Shown here piece by piece: positions 1-8,508 of a stretch of 36,791 nt of DNA. Both the position numbers and the translations under genes were made by a program. Each line of letters opens with the position of its first letter. Position 1 is the stretch's first letter. The stretch is from NCBI GenBank assembly GCA_021443565.1, contig JABUTS010000054.1:1-36791 (forward strand), read 5' to 3'. The notes below the pieces were generated by a model. That model saw only the letters and a list, made by a program, of their open reading frames with translations. It searched no databases and was not told the DNA's origin. This stretch comes from Bacteroidales bacterium (GTDB lineage: Bacteria; Bacteroidota; Bacteroidia; Bacteroidales; UBA932).

Positions 1-301
1 GAAATAACAATAAAAAAATACAAAATGCTGAAAGCTTCTGTTCTTCCAGGACAGGGCGCGCATCGTCAGCTGGAACAAGAGCGCCGACCGCCGCCGCCTC
101 GCCTACCTGAACAACAAGATAGCGGAGCAGGTGCGGAGCGGCCAGACATAGCCCCCGATGCGCCCCAAGAACCGCTGCCCGGCACCTGTCAACAAGGCGT
201 GACTATACGGTTAGGACATAAATTTTGACCTATACGCCTTAATTTTCGCCGTTTCCGCCAAAAATATTGCCGCAAGTAGTGCGTAATTCCAACATTTTAT
301 T

Positions 302-309
302 TACCTTTG
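302..309 (+). promoter_or_regulatory. Bacteroidetes -7 promoter element TACCTTTG (orphan)
   Basis: TACCTTTG matches the TAnnTTTG consensus; no convincing plus-strand gene follows. Confidence 0.4.
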
Positions 310-344
310 TAGCACAGTTTTGCATAGCGAGAGCCTACCAAAAA

Positions 345-424
345 CTTGGAAAAGTGTCAGAAATGATGCGAAAACACCTTGGAAAAGTGTCAGAAATGGC
401 TCGAAAACACCTTGGAAAAGTGTC
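345..424. repeat. 33-bp direct tandem repeat, about 2.4 copies (CTTGGAAAAGTGTCAGAAATGRNNCGAAAACAC)
   Basis: Units at 345-377 and 378-410 plus a partial copy at 411-424, read directly. Confidence 0.9.
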
Positions 425-440
425 GTCAGCCCCCTCGCGC

Positions 441-1025
441 TTACAGCCAGCCTTCCTTCTTCATGGCCTCGGCGGTCTCGAGGAGCTGGGCGTACCAGTC
501 CTTGCCGAAGCGGCGCGTGAGGGGACCCTCGAGGAAACGGTAGAGGGGCAGGCCGAGGTCGCGACCCTTACGGACGGCGGCATGGCATACCGTCCAGCGG
601 TTGTAGCTGAGGGCTGACATACCGTTGGAGAGCACCTTCTCCCTGATGGGGTATAGCGCGCAGGAGATGGGCTTGGAGCAGCTGGTCTTGCCCGCACGCT
701 GCGCCTTCTCGATGGCACAGAGGCAGCAGTCGCCGTCGTAGCAGGTGAAGACGCAGTCCTTGCCGCCCACGATGGACGTGACGAGGTCGCCATCCCTATC
801 CACATACGCCACGCCCTTTGTGTCGATGACGCTCTGCGCCTGTGCCGAGAGGTCGTGCCATACGCTGTCGAGGGCGTCCTCTATGGCGAGTATCTCTTCT
901 TGTGTCACTGGCGCGCCGGCATCGCCCTCTACGCAGCAGATGCCCTTGCACTGGGATATGTCGCAACAGAACTGCTCGGTGAAGATTTCCGTTGAGACGA
1001 GAACGTTTCCTATTTCTACTATCAT
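441..1025 (-). CDS. DUF3109 family Cys-rich protein
   Basis: 194-aa ORF; MIVEIGNVLVSTEIFTEQFCCDISQCKGICCVEGDAGAP...Cys-rich core typical of Bacteroidetes DUF3109 proteins. Confidence 0.8.
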   Translation of the reverse strand: MIVEIGNVLVSTEIFTEQFCCDISQCKGICCVEGDAGAPVTQEEILAIEDALDSVWHDLSAQAQSVIDTKGVAYVDRDGDLVTSIVGGKDCVFTCYDGDCCLCAIEKAQRAGKTSCSKPISCALYPIREKVLSNGMSALSYNRWTVCHAAVRKGRDLGLPLYRFLEGPLTRRFGKDWYAQLLETAEAMKKEGWL

Positions 1026-1037
1026 GGAGTGGGGGAG

Positions 1038-1085
1038 TAAACGGGGATTATGCTAAACAGGGATTATGTTAAACAAAGATTATCG
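1038..1085. repeat. 16-bp tandem repeat, 3 copies (TAAAC[GA][GA][GA]GATTATNN)
   Basis: taaacggggattatgc / taaacagggattatgt / taaacaaagattatcg. Confidence 0.8.
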
Positions 1086-1309
1086 CAGATGGGCGCAGAT
1101 TAAAACACGAGACTTCTTGTTTTTTTAACCGCAGATTCAACCAAATCAGCGCAGATGGGCGCAGATTTTTCTATCAACGAAAATCACAGAAAGCGCGAAA
1201 AATTCTGTGCCTTTTGCGTCTTTCGTTGATAAAAATCTGCGTAAATTTGGTTTAATCTGCGGTTTATATAAAAATACATCTGTGTTCATCTGCGCCAATC
1301 TTTGTTAAA
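1071..1309. repeat. Large nested imperfect palindrome (REP/MITE-like intergenic element)
   Basis: Main arms 1127-1182 and 1221-1264 (aaccgcagatt-aaccaaat...cgcagattttt-atcaacgaaa and its reverse complement), inner hairpin cacagaa/ttctgtg (1185-1191/1203-1209), outer partial arms aacaaagatt...cgcagatg / catctgcg..aatctttgtt. Confidence 0.85.
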
Positions 1310-1334
1310 GAGAAAAGTATCAGCGTATATCTGG

Positions 1335-1853
1335 TTAAGGCTTTAGCGATTCTGCTGTCAGCCGTACGCCTTCAGGCAGAAGCACTTGAGGCTGGTTCAC
1401 GATGGCGCGGGCAATCGCGATTCGTTGCTGCTGGCCGCCAGAAAGCGAGTTCACGTCACGGTTTTCGTAGTCGGACATGGACACTAGCTTGAGAACCCTG
1501 CTCACCCTTCTGTCAATCTCGTCCTGAGGCACCTTCTTGAGCTTGAGTCCGAAGGCGACATTGTCATACACGTCAAGGTGGGGAAAGAGGGCGTAACGCT
1601 GGAACACAGTGTTGAGCGGCCTCAGGTGAGGCGGTATCCCGGTGAGGTCCCTGCCTTCCATCACTATCGAGCCGGAATCTGGCTGAAGAAAGCCCGCTAT
1701 CTGGCGCAGAAGTGTTGTCTTTCCACAGCCCGAAGGTCCGAGGAAAGTTATGAATTCGCCCTTGCGTATATAGAGATTGATATCATCAAGCACCTTCTTC
1801 CCCGAAAAGGACTTGCTGAGATGCTCAATGTTGATAATGATGTCTTCAGCCAT
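1335..1853 (-). pseudogene. potA: Truncated PotA-like ABC transporter ATP-binding protein
   Basis: Walker [20 protein letters not shown], signature [15 protein letters not shown] present; homology stops at QPQVLL, just before the expected Walker B Asp-Glu, and is replaced by [13 protein letters not shown]. Confidence 0.8.
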
Positions 1854-2980
1854 TACCTCCTGAAAAATTTCCTGAGATCTAAGAAATAAGTAGCTCCGAT
1901 ATTGAGCGAAAGGGACTTTGTCCAGTTGTTAATCGCCACAAGTCCATGAACCCTGAGATCCCGGTTGTCTTCAAGCGGATACCATGATGCCATCAGACCG
2001 CCGAAGCAGTAGCCTTTTCCCATGAGCGCGAGGCTTGCCGGTACGAAATAGTCCATCGGGTCCTCCTCGTCCAGAAGAGGATTCCAGCCTATCACGTCCT
2101 CCTCGGCGTTGCAGAATTCGTATCCGCCCTTCAAAACGAGACTGAACTTGTCGGAAGGGGACCAGCCCAGACTTCCGAGCACAGTGCCTTCGCTGTTGAA
2201 GATATTATCCCCGCCGTATGCCCTTGTGGAATAGTCGGCTTCCAACACGAAACTGTCGCCTATGGGGTATTTTAGACCCAGCGCCACATTGTTCACAAAA
2301 CTTCCTCTGTCATATTCCACCACATTGACGGAACCGAGAAGCCCGAGATTGCCGTACTCTCCGATGAGGTAAAGCGAATATGAGTATAGGGCTGGGTTGG
2401 TAGCAGTGCCGGAAAAAGGATGTTCACCGAAAGGTGACGAGGAGAAATGCGCGGCAAGATATGTTGATTCCCCCGGTGAAGTCCACCCCAGCTGAACGCC
2501 CCACTGATAGACGGATAAATTGTTCCATACGGTTGAGTTGAGTACGGAGTGAGAATCGAAATCGTACTCGTAATTCTCAAATGTTCCAATCGGGACAGGC
2601 ACCTTGCCGGCAGAGAGATCCAGACTTCCGAGGGTATAGGTGAGATAAGCCCAGTCTATGAAACTTGACTCCTGGCTACAGAAGGCATTGGTGTACAATG
2701 CACCCGGCTCATTGGCTCCCAGCCAGTGATCCCGCATCCAGTGACCTTCCATTGAATAGGAAAAATTGCTTCCTCCGAAATCGCCCTCGAACAAGGTATA
2801 GAGAGAAGTATTCCCGAAACAGAACCCGTTGGATGCTCCCTTGCCGACGGCAAAGGAAGGGTTCACTTCAAATTTCGGGATAACGAGGAACCGTGTTGCC
2901 GATTCCTCTTCCTCAGCCCCTTGTGCAAACGCAAGGGAGGAGCTGAGCATAACGCAGAGCAAAAGAACTGATTTTTTCAT
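1853..2980 (-). CDS. Putative outer-membrane porin-like beta-barrel protein
   Basis: 375 aa, signal peptide [20 protein letters not shown], alternating aromatic/hydrophobic strands; stop overlaps the potA start. Confidence 0.55.
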   Translation of the reverse strand: MKKSVLLLCVMLSSSLAFAQGAEEEESATRFLVIPKFEVNPSFAVGKGASNGFCFGNTSLYTLFEGDFGGSNFSYSMEGHWMRDHWLGANEPGALYTNAFCSQESSFIDWAYLTYTLGSLDLSAGKVPVPIGTFENYEYDFDSHSVLNSTVWNNLSVYQWGVQLGWTSPGESTYLAAHFSSSPFGEHPFSGTATNPALYSYSLYLIGEYGNLGLLGSVNVVEYDRGSFVNNVALGLKYPIGDSFVLEADYSTRAYGGDNIFNSEGTVLGSLGWSPSDKFSLVLKGGYEFCNAEEDVIGWNPLLDEEDPMDYFVPASLALMGKGYCFGGLMASWYPLEDNRDLRVHGLVAINNWTKSLSLNIGATYFLDLRKFFRR

Positions 2981-3062
2981 TCTTCAGTACCATAAAAACA
3001 TTGTTTGGTTCCACATAGCCCGGGGTCTCCCCGTGGGTCTTGTTCCTGCATGTTTGCGGGTG

Positions 3063-3070
3063 CAAAATTA
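3063..3070 (-). promoter_or_regulatory. Putative -7 element TAATTTTG for the porin-potA transcript
   Basis: Matches TAnnTTTG on the minus strand about 85 bp upstream of the 2980 start. Confidence 0.4.
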
Positions 3071-3140
3071 GAATGAAAAATCAATTTCCGGCACAGTTGG
3101 AGCAATTTTTTGCAACATGCTTCCGCAAAGCCGACGCAAG

Positions 3141-3161
3141 CCCCGGGAAATGCTCCCGGAG
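3141..3161 (-). terminator. Hairpin downstream of the mutarotase-symporter gene
   Basis: CCGGGA-AATGC-TCCCGG inverted repeat 3143-3159; no clear U-tract. Confidence 0.35.
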
Positions 3162-3188
3162 CCTACAGTCAAGTTGCTGAGAATCAGG

Positions 3189-5666
3189 CTAGCGGCCCTT
3201 ACCGTAGAGGAAGCTGCTGAGGTAGCCTATGGTGCAGCAGCTGACCAGGCCTATGGTGCCGTAGAGCAGGAAGGAGACGGTGCTGAGCCTGCTGGCCGCG
3301 ACTATGATGGCGATGCTCGCAAAGAAGCCGGTGAGAGCCGCCCTCGGGCCTATCCTCCTGAAGAAGATTCCCATCATGAAGAAACCTCCCAGACCGCTGG
3401 TGAGCAGTCCGAGGAAGAAATTGAACTGGTCCCAAAGCGAGGAGATGTCGAAGGTGGCGAGTATGACCGCCATGGTAACTCCGAGCACGCCTATCACCAC
3501 ACCCGAAACCTTCGCGAAGCGCATTCTGACTGCATCGCTCGCCCCTGGTCTGAACAGAGGCAGGAAGTCCTCAGTCATGACAGTGGAAGCCGAGTTGATG
3601 TTGGCCGAGAGAGTGGACATCGCCGCCGCGAACACTGCAGATATCAAAAGCCCCGCTATTCCAGCCGGAAAACGGCTCATGATATAGTGAGGAAAAATCG
3701 AGTCGGTATTGGTCATTCCAGCGGACAGCACCTCGGGATTCTGTTTGAAGAACACGAAGAGAGCCGTGCCTATACCGAAGAAGATGAAGGCTATTGGAAT
3801 GCTGAGCAGGGCGTTCAGCCATATACTCTTCTTTGCGGCGCCCGAATCCGCCGTGGTGATGTAGCGCTGTATGACTGACTGGTCGGAGGTATAGGTCAGC
3901 AACTGGTTCACGAAGCCGCCGACTATGACAACCCAGAACACAGGTCCGGTCAGATCGAAGGTGAAGTCGAACACGTGGAACTTGTCGTTCTCAATCGCAG
4001 TTGTCCAGAAAGTGTTCCAGCCTCCGTCAAGTCCGAAAATCAGGTAGCCGAGAGCGAAGAGCGCGCCTCCCACCAGTATGGCCCCCTGAATCACGTCACC
4101 CCAGACAACGGCCTCTATGCCGCCTTCCGTGCAGTAAATGATGGTGACTATGCCCATCAGGAGTATGCAGAGATAGACGTCCATGCCCGTCACGGCGTTG
4201 AGGGCGAGCGAAGGGAGGAAAAGGACTATTGCCACCCTCGCGAACATGAACAGGCAGTAGAAGAGCGAGGCCAGCAGCTTCACAAGCCTGCTGAATCGTT
4301 CCTCAAGATATTGATAGGCCGACGCAACCTTGAGCTTCCTGAAAAACGGCAGATAGAAGGCAATCACGACAGGCGCCACGAGAGGTATTGCCATGTTGAA
4401 CATGAACATGTTCCAGTCGGTTGCATAGGCCTTTGCCGGAATGGAAAGGAAGGTGATTGCGCTGAGGGCGGTCGCAAAGATGCTTATGCCTGCAGCCCAC
4501 CACGGAATCCTGCTGCCTCCCTTGAAGAACTGGTCGGTATTCTTCCGGGACCTCTTCGAGAACATGAAGCCTATCAGGAGCATCACACCCAGATATATGA
4601 CTATCACAAGATAGTTGACCCAGCCGAAGCTCACCTCATCCTTCACGGCCACTTCCAGAATATCGGTCGAGCGCACTCCCGGACTGCGTTCTCCTCCGGG
4701 AATGATGTACCTGTCGCCTATCCCTACCGCTCCCGAAACTGCCGGGAACTGGTATTCGCTTTCGCAAGGCAGGTCATAAAATTCGCGGGTGATGGTGTGA
4801 TATGCATAGACCTTCTTCCCGAAGCCCGGGTGTGAGAGAAAGGCGTCGACCAGCTCGTCCGAACCGGCCTTCGCCAGAGAATCGCGCTTCATGAATTCAA
4901 CCCCATCGTCACCGCCGAAAAGAATGATGTGCGAAGAACCATGACGGACTGCGGAAGAATACATAAGCCGGGGCATCTCCGCTTCAAGGCTCCATGTCTC
5001 CTTCCTCGGATCGAATTTCCAGACCTCGGTGCCTATGTGGTACTCGCCGTCCGTCATTCCCCTGCCTCCGAGCAGGAAGATGGACTGGGCTGAGCCGTCG
5101 TTCTGGCAGACCAGGCTGGAACCCTGAGAGAGCACGATCGTCGGACAGCCTTCCAGCTGTTTCCAGGCCTTGCCGTCAAAGCTGAAAAAGGCATTTGCAC
5201 CGTCTATGGTTCCGTGGATGTAGGCTATTCCAGCATACTCTGCAAGAGCTGCCGGAATGAACCCCTCGGGAAGGGTTCCCACCTTGGAAACGCTCTCGGA
5301 AGTCAGCAAAAGCACCTCCTGATTAGGGTTGGTGCCGTCAGTGCCGCCGAACAGATAAATACCATTGCCGTGAGACCAGCAGCAGCCGTCTCCCAGACCG
5401 GCAGGGAGCCTGAATGAAGGGTTTTCACATGAACCGTCCTTCCCTATTGCATAGACAGCGTCCAGATAGGTTTTCTTTCCCCCGGCCCACGGACCTTCTC
5501 CGAGGAAATTGGAACCGCCTATGACATAGACCTTGTCTCCTATATGTCCGATGAAGGCACCGGCCGTCCCCGCCGGGAGCGTGCCTATCTTCCTTACCGA
5601 CACTTCGGTGGCGCAAAGCCCCGCGCTGATTGCAAGGACCGCCAGGATTGCGAGAAAACGTTTCAT
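3189..5666 (-). CDS. Kelch-type sialic acid mutarotase fused to sodium:solute symporter (SSS family)
   Basis: 825 aa; signal peptide, kelch repeats (YVIGGSNFLGEG, YLFGGTDG, FLLGGRGM, ILFGGDDG) then a multi-TM SSS domain (about 4640-3189) with NTDQFFKGGSRIPWWAAGISIFATALSAITFLSIPAKAY and SVIQRY. Confidence 0.88.
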   Translation of the reverse strand: MKRFLAILAVLAISAGLCATEVSVRKIGTLPAGTAGAFIGHIGDKVYVIGGSNFLGEGPWAGGKKTYLDAVYAIGKDGSCENPSFRLPAGLGDGCCWSHGNGIYLFGGTDGTNPNQEVLLLTSESVSKVGTLPEGFIPAALAEYAGIAYIHGTIDGANAFFSFDGKAWKQLEGCPTIVLSQGSSLVCQNDGSAQSIFLLGGRGMTDGEYHIGTEVWKFDPRKETWSLEAEMPRLMYSSAVRHGSSHIILFGGDDGVEFMKRDSLAKAGSDELVDAFLSHPGFGKKVYAYHTITREFYDLPCESEYQFPAVSGAVGIGDRYIIPGGERSPGVRSTDILEVAVKDEVSFGWVNYLVIVIYLGVMLLIGFMFSKRSRKNTDQFFKGGSRIPWWAAGISIFATALSAITFLSIPAKAYATDWNMFMFNMAIPLVAPVVIAFYLPFFRKLKVASAYQYLEERFSRLVKLLASLFYCLFMFARVAIVLFLPSLALNAVTGMDVYLCILLMGIVTIIYCTEGGIEAVVWGDVIQGAILVGGALFALGYLIFGLDGGWNTFWTTAIENDKFHVFDFTFDLTGPVFWVVIVGGFVNQLLTYTSDQSVIQRYITTADSGAAKKSIWLNALLSIPIAFIFFGIGTALFVFFKQNPEVLSAGMTNTDSIFPHYIMSRFPAGIAGLLISAVFAAAMSTLSANINSASTVMTEDFLPLFRPGASDAVRMRFAKVSGVVIGVLGVTMAVILATFDISSLWDQFNFFLGLLTSGLGGFFMMGIFFRRIGPRAALTGFFASIAIIVAASRLSTVSFLLYGTIGLVSCCTIGYLSSFLYGKGR

Positions 5667-5686
5667 GAATTTTTTTTGAATGATAA

Positions 5687-5717
5687 GAGAGGCGCCACCA
5701 GGGCGGCAGCGCCTCTC
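5687..5717 (-). promoter_or_regulatory. Intercistronic hairpin, 9-bp perfect stem
   Basis: GAGAGGCGC (5687-5695) / GCGCCTCTC (5709-5717), between the stop at 5735 and the symporter start at 5666; not followed by a U-tract on the minus strand. Confidence 0.6.
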
Positions 5718-5734
5718 CGCAAATGTAAGTAATT

Positions 5735-7306
5735 TTAGAGATTTGCAAGCTGCTTTATCTGCTCGGCTGTAAGGCCGCTCTTGTAAAGCACGATGTCATC
5801 CATGCAGCCTCCGAACATGTTCTCAGGAGCCCATGCGCCGTTGGTGAGACGAAGATTCGCACCTATGCACAGAGGGATGGTCTTGGTGTCAAGGTTTGCG
5901 AACGATGCAGGGGCAATCGCCTGCTCACCATCAAGATATATGCACTCGGTGCGCTTGCCGTCGCTGCCCACATAGTAGGTGAAGGCTAGGTGGTGCCATG
6001 TTCCGTCAGTGAACTTGGCGTTGGAAGGCTGCAGAGTCTTGCCGGAACCCGAATTGGTCTTCTCGGAGGTCAGACGCAATACGTTGCCGGTCTGGAGACG
6101 AGCCCAGATCTGGTTGTTGATTCCTCCCGGATCCGCACCCGGGCAGTCGCCCTGGGCAAAGAATGCGTTGTTCGCGCTGACTGCTCCGATCTTGAACCAC
6201 ATGCAGAGAGTCATGTCGCTTCCCTGAGGGTATACTTTGTCAAGCTGCTCGTCAGCTGTCCAGAGGATGACGCTGTATGTCTTGCCCTTGGTGCCGCCAG
6301 GGAACTTCATACAGAAGCTCTGGTCGCCGTTGTGTCCTGCCTCGAACGAAGGCTCGTAACCGCCCATCGAATACTGCTGAGGGTTGATGCCGTTAGGGCC
6401 GAAATCCTTGTTGTTGCCGTCAAGAGGGAGAAGGAATACCATACTTCTGTTGAAGTCTGGAAGAACCGAGATGAGGTCCGCCTTCTCGCATATGTTCTCG
6501 TACTTGTCGTTGTAGGTCTTGAGAGTAACCTTGAACTTGCCCGAGCTGTTGTACTTGACCACAGGGTTGGCCTCGGTTGAAGTGGCAGGAGTGCCGCCTT
6601 CGAAGGTCCACTGGTAGCCGCCGACATTGCCGGTGGAAGTGGCTGTGAACTTCACGCTTCCGCCTTCATATGTAGTCGCGTTGGCTGCCTCGAATGATGA
6701 AAGGACTGCGTACTGGTCAAGTACGGTGAAGGCATCCTTCACTTCCTTCTCGTCTTTTGCGACAGGGTTGCTGACTTCAAGCTTTACGGAATATACGCCC
6801 GGGAGCAGTTTCATGACAGGATTTTCTTCGGTCGAAGTGACCGGAGACCCATTGTCAGGGGTGAAGGTCCATTTGATGCTGTTCGGGAAGCCCTTGCTGA
6901 GGTTGGTGAAGCTGATGGTCTCGCTGTCGAAGAGCTGGGTCTTGTCGAACGAGAAATCAGCGGTGACGCTGGAGTGGTAGTTGATGGTTATGAGGTCGCT
7001 CTTCACGATCTCGTCCTCTCCGTTCTTGTTGGCAACCTTGAGCGTTATAGTATATGTACCTGCCTCCATCCAGCGGATTTCAGGCCTGGTAAGAATGGAG
7101 GTTTCTGTCTCCGCGCCAGGGAAAGTCCAGTTCCAGCGTGTAGGAGCGCCGGTGGACACATCCGTGAAGGTCACAACCTCGCCTACGAGAGCCGTCTCGG
7201 TGTCGACGGTGAAATCGGCCTTGAGAGCCTCCTGCTCCTGTGCAGGTTCGCAGGAAATCATGACCGCGAGGGCTGCGATACAGTTGAGTATGTTAGTATG
7301 TTTCAT
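5735..7306 (-). CDS. Lipoprotein with PKD-like repeats and LamG/ConA-like domain; candidate surface glycan-binding protein
   Basis: SPII signal ...VMISCEPAQ; three PKD-like repeats (TRWNWTFPGAET, NSIKWTFTPDNG, GGYQWTFEGGTP); C-terminal LamG-like LCMWFKIG...DGTWHHLAFTY. Confidence 0.75.
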   Translation of the reverse strand: MKHTNILNCIAALAVMISCEPAQEQEALKADFTVDTETALVGEVVTFTDVSTGAPTRWNWTFPGAETETSILTRPEIRWMEAGTYTITLKVANKNGEDEIVKSDLITINYHSSVTADFSFDKTQLFDSETISFTNLSKGFPNSIKWTFTPDNGSPVTSTEENPVMKLLPGVYSVKLEVSNPVAKDEKEVKDAFTVLDQYAVLSSFEAANATTYEGGSVKFTATSTGNVGGYQWTFEGGTPATSTEANPVVKYNSSGKFKVTLKTYNDKYENICEKADLISVLPDFNRSMVFLLPLDGNNKDFGPNGINPQQYSMGGYEPSFEAGHNGDQSFCMKFPGGTKGKTYSVILWTADEQLDKVYPQGSDMTLCMWFKIGAVSANNAFFAQGDCPGADPGGINNQIWARLQTGNVLRLTSEKTNSGSGKTLQPSNAKFTDGTWHHLAFTYYVGSDGKRTECIYLDGEQAIAPASFANLDTKTIPLCIGANLRLTNGAWAPENMFGGCMDDIVLYKSGLTAEQIKQLANL

Positions 7307-7318
7307 AATGTTGCTGAT

Positions 7319-8473
7319 TTATTTCAATATGTAGCTGAGTGCTGCTTTTTCGAAGCTGATGCGCTCGTATGAGCCGGCATCGCCGTTTTCATAAAGAATA
7401 CCTATAATCTTGTCATCCAGCATAACCATGTCGGAGTAGGCTGTGTACCCTCCCCAGACAAGATAGCCTGACGACCATGATTTTCCTCCGTCCGCACTGG
7501 TCTTGATTGTCATCTTCGTCCTTCCCGATGCATTGCTGCAGTTTGAATGGAGAAGATATTCCCTGCCGTTGAAGACGGTTGAGAGCATGCTGCCCTGACA
7601 GGTAGGGTCCGGGAGAGCCGCCTCCTTCACCATGTCGACGAAGCTTTCACCGCTGTCGTGGCTCCAGGCAAGCAGGCGTTTCCCTCCCGAGGTGCGGCAG
7701 GTAAGCACGAGAGTGCCGTCCTCAAGTTCGGCCACGCTGCTTTCGTTTCCTCCCGAAACCATTCCGCCTATCTTCCAGTTAGCCCCGCTGTCATCGGAGT
7801 ATATCACGTGGGAGTAGCCCGCGCCTCCTATGGCATTGCAGTCACATGGAACGACTATCCTGCCGGCATGGGGACCTTTGCGGAGAATGATGGCATGGCA
7901 GGGGCCGGTGGCATACCAGCCGTAACCGTCAGGCTTGGCCTGCGAGGTTATCTCGCGGGCCTTGCTCCAGGTCAGTCCGTCATCGTCCGAGAAGGTGTAG
8001 AACACACGGCGGGTGTCAGTGGTCTTGCCGTTGTTGAAATCCCCGGCCGACTTGCCGTCTGTGCCGAGATTCCAGGTCATGAGCAGATGTATCCTGCCGG
8101 TTACGGGGTCCACCACCGGGCTCGGATTGCCGCAGGTGTTGTAGCCGTCGTCCCAGACCATGATCAGATGGCTCCAGATCTTGCCTCCGTCAGTCGAGCG
8201 CCTGAGCACAAGGTCTATGTCTCCGGTGTCCCCGCCGCCGTTCTTCCTGCCTTCACAGAAGGCCAGAAGCGTGCCCTTCTTCGTGATGGTGATTGCGGGA
8301 ATGCGGAAGGTGTGATAGCCGTCATGGTATTTCTCGAAAATGTATGGGGCTCTCACCGTCCCGACAAACTCATCACCATCAGACGGATTCACGGGAGTCG
8401 CCGGCTGCTTGCTAATGCACGAGCAGCCAACCATAAGCATGGCGAAAGCGAGGCCTTTGAGAACGGTATTCAT
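7319..8473 (-). CDS. Sialidase (BNR/Asp-box), lipoprotein
   Basis: FRIPAI motif and Asp boxes STDGGKIW, SDDDGLTW, SDDSGANW, SADGGKSW; SPII-like LMVGCSCIS. Confidence 0.9.
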   Translation of the reverse strand: MNTVLKGLAFAMLMVGCSCISKQPATPVNPSDGDEFVGTVRAPYIFEKYHDGYHTFRIPAITITKKGTLLAFCEGRKNGGGDTGDIDLVLRRSTDGGKIWSHLIMVWDDGYNTCGNPSPVVDPVTGRIHLLMTWNLGTDGKSAGDFNNGKTTDTRRVFYTFSDDDGLTWSKAREITSQAKPDGYGWYATGPCHAIILRKGPHAGRIVVPCDCNAIGGAGYSHVIYSDDSGANWKIGGMVSGGNESSVAELEDGTLVLTCRTSGGKRLLAWSHDSGESFVDMVKEAALPDPTCQGSMLSTVFNGREYLLHSNCSNASGRTKMTIKTSADGGKSWSSGYLVWGGYTAYSDMVMLDDKIIGILYENGDAGSYERISFEKAALSYILK

Positions 8474-8508
8474 GGTATTCTTATGAAATTCGGAATTATG
8501 CCGTCTGA

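Noticed and set aside
345-424. Regular 33-bp repeats considered as a CRISPR array
   Set aside because: Units abut directly with no unique spacers, only about 2.4 copies, and no cas genes in the window.
2990-3060. Small hairpin GGGGAGACCCC in the porin leader considered as a riboswitch
   Set aside because: Only a short stem; no match to conserved cores of riboswitch classes I could check by eye (TPP, guanidine-II).
3117-3878. Long plus-strand ORF (253 aa) and 3975-4835 (286 aa) opposite the symporter gene
   Set aside because: Low-complexity, charged translations antisense to a strongly supported CDS; shadow ORFs from GC-biased codon use.
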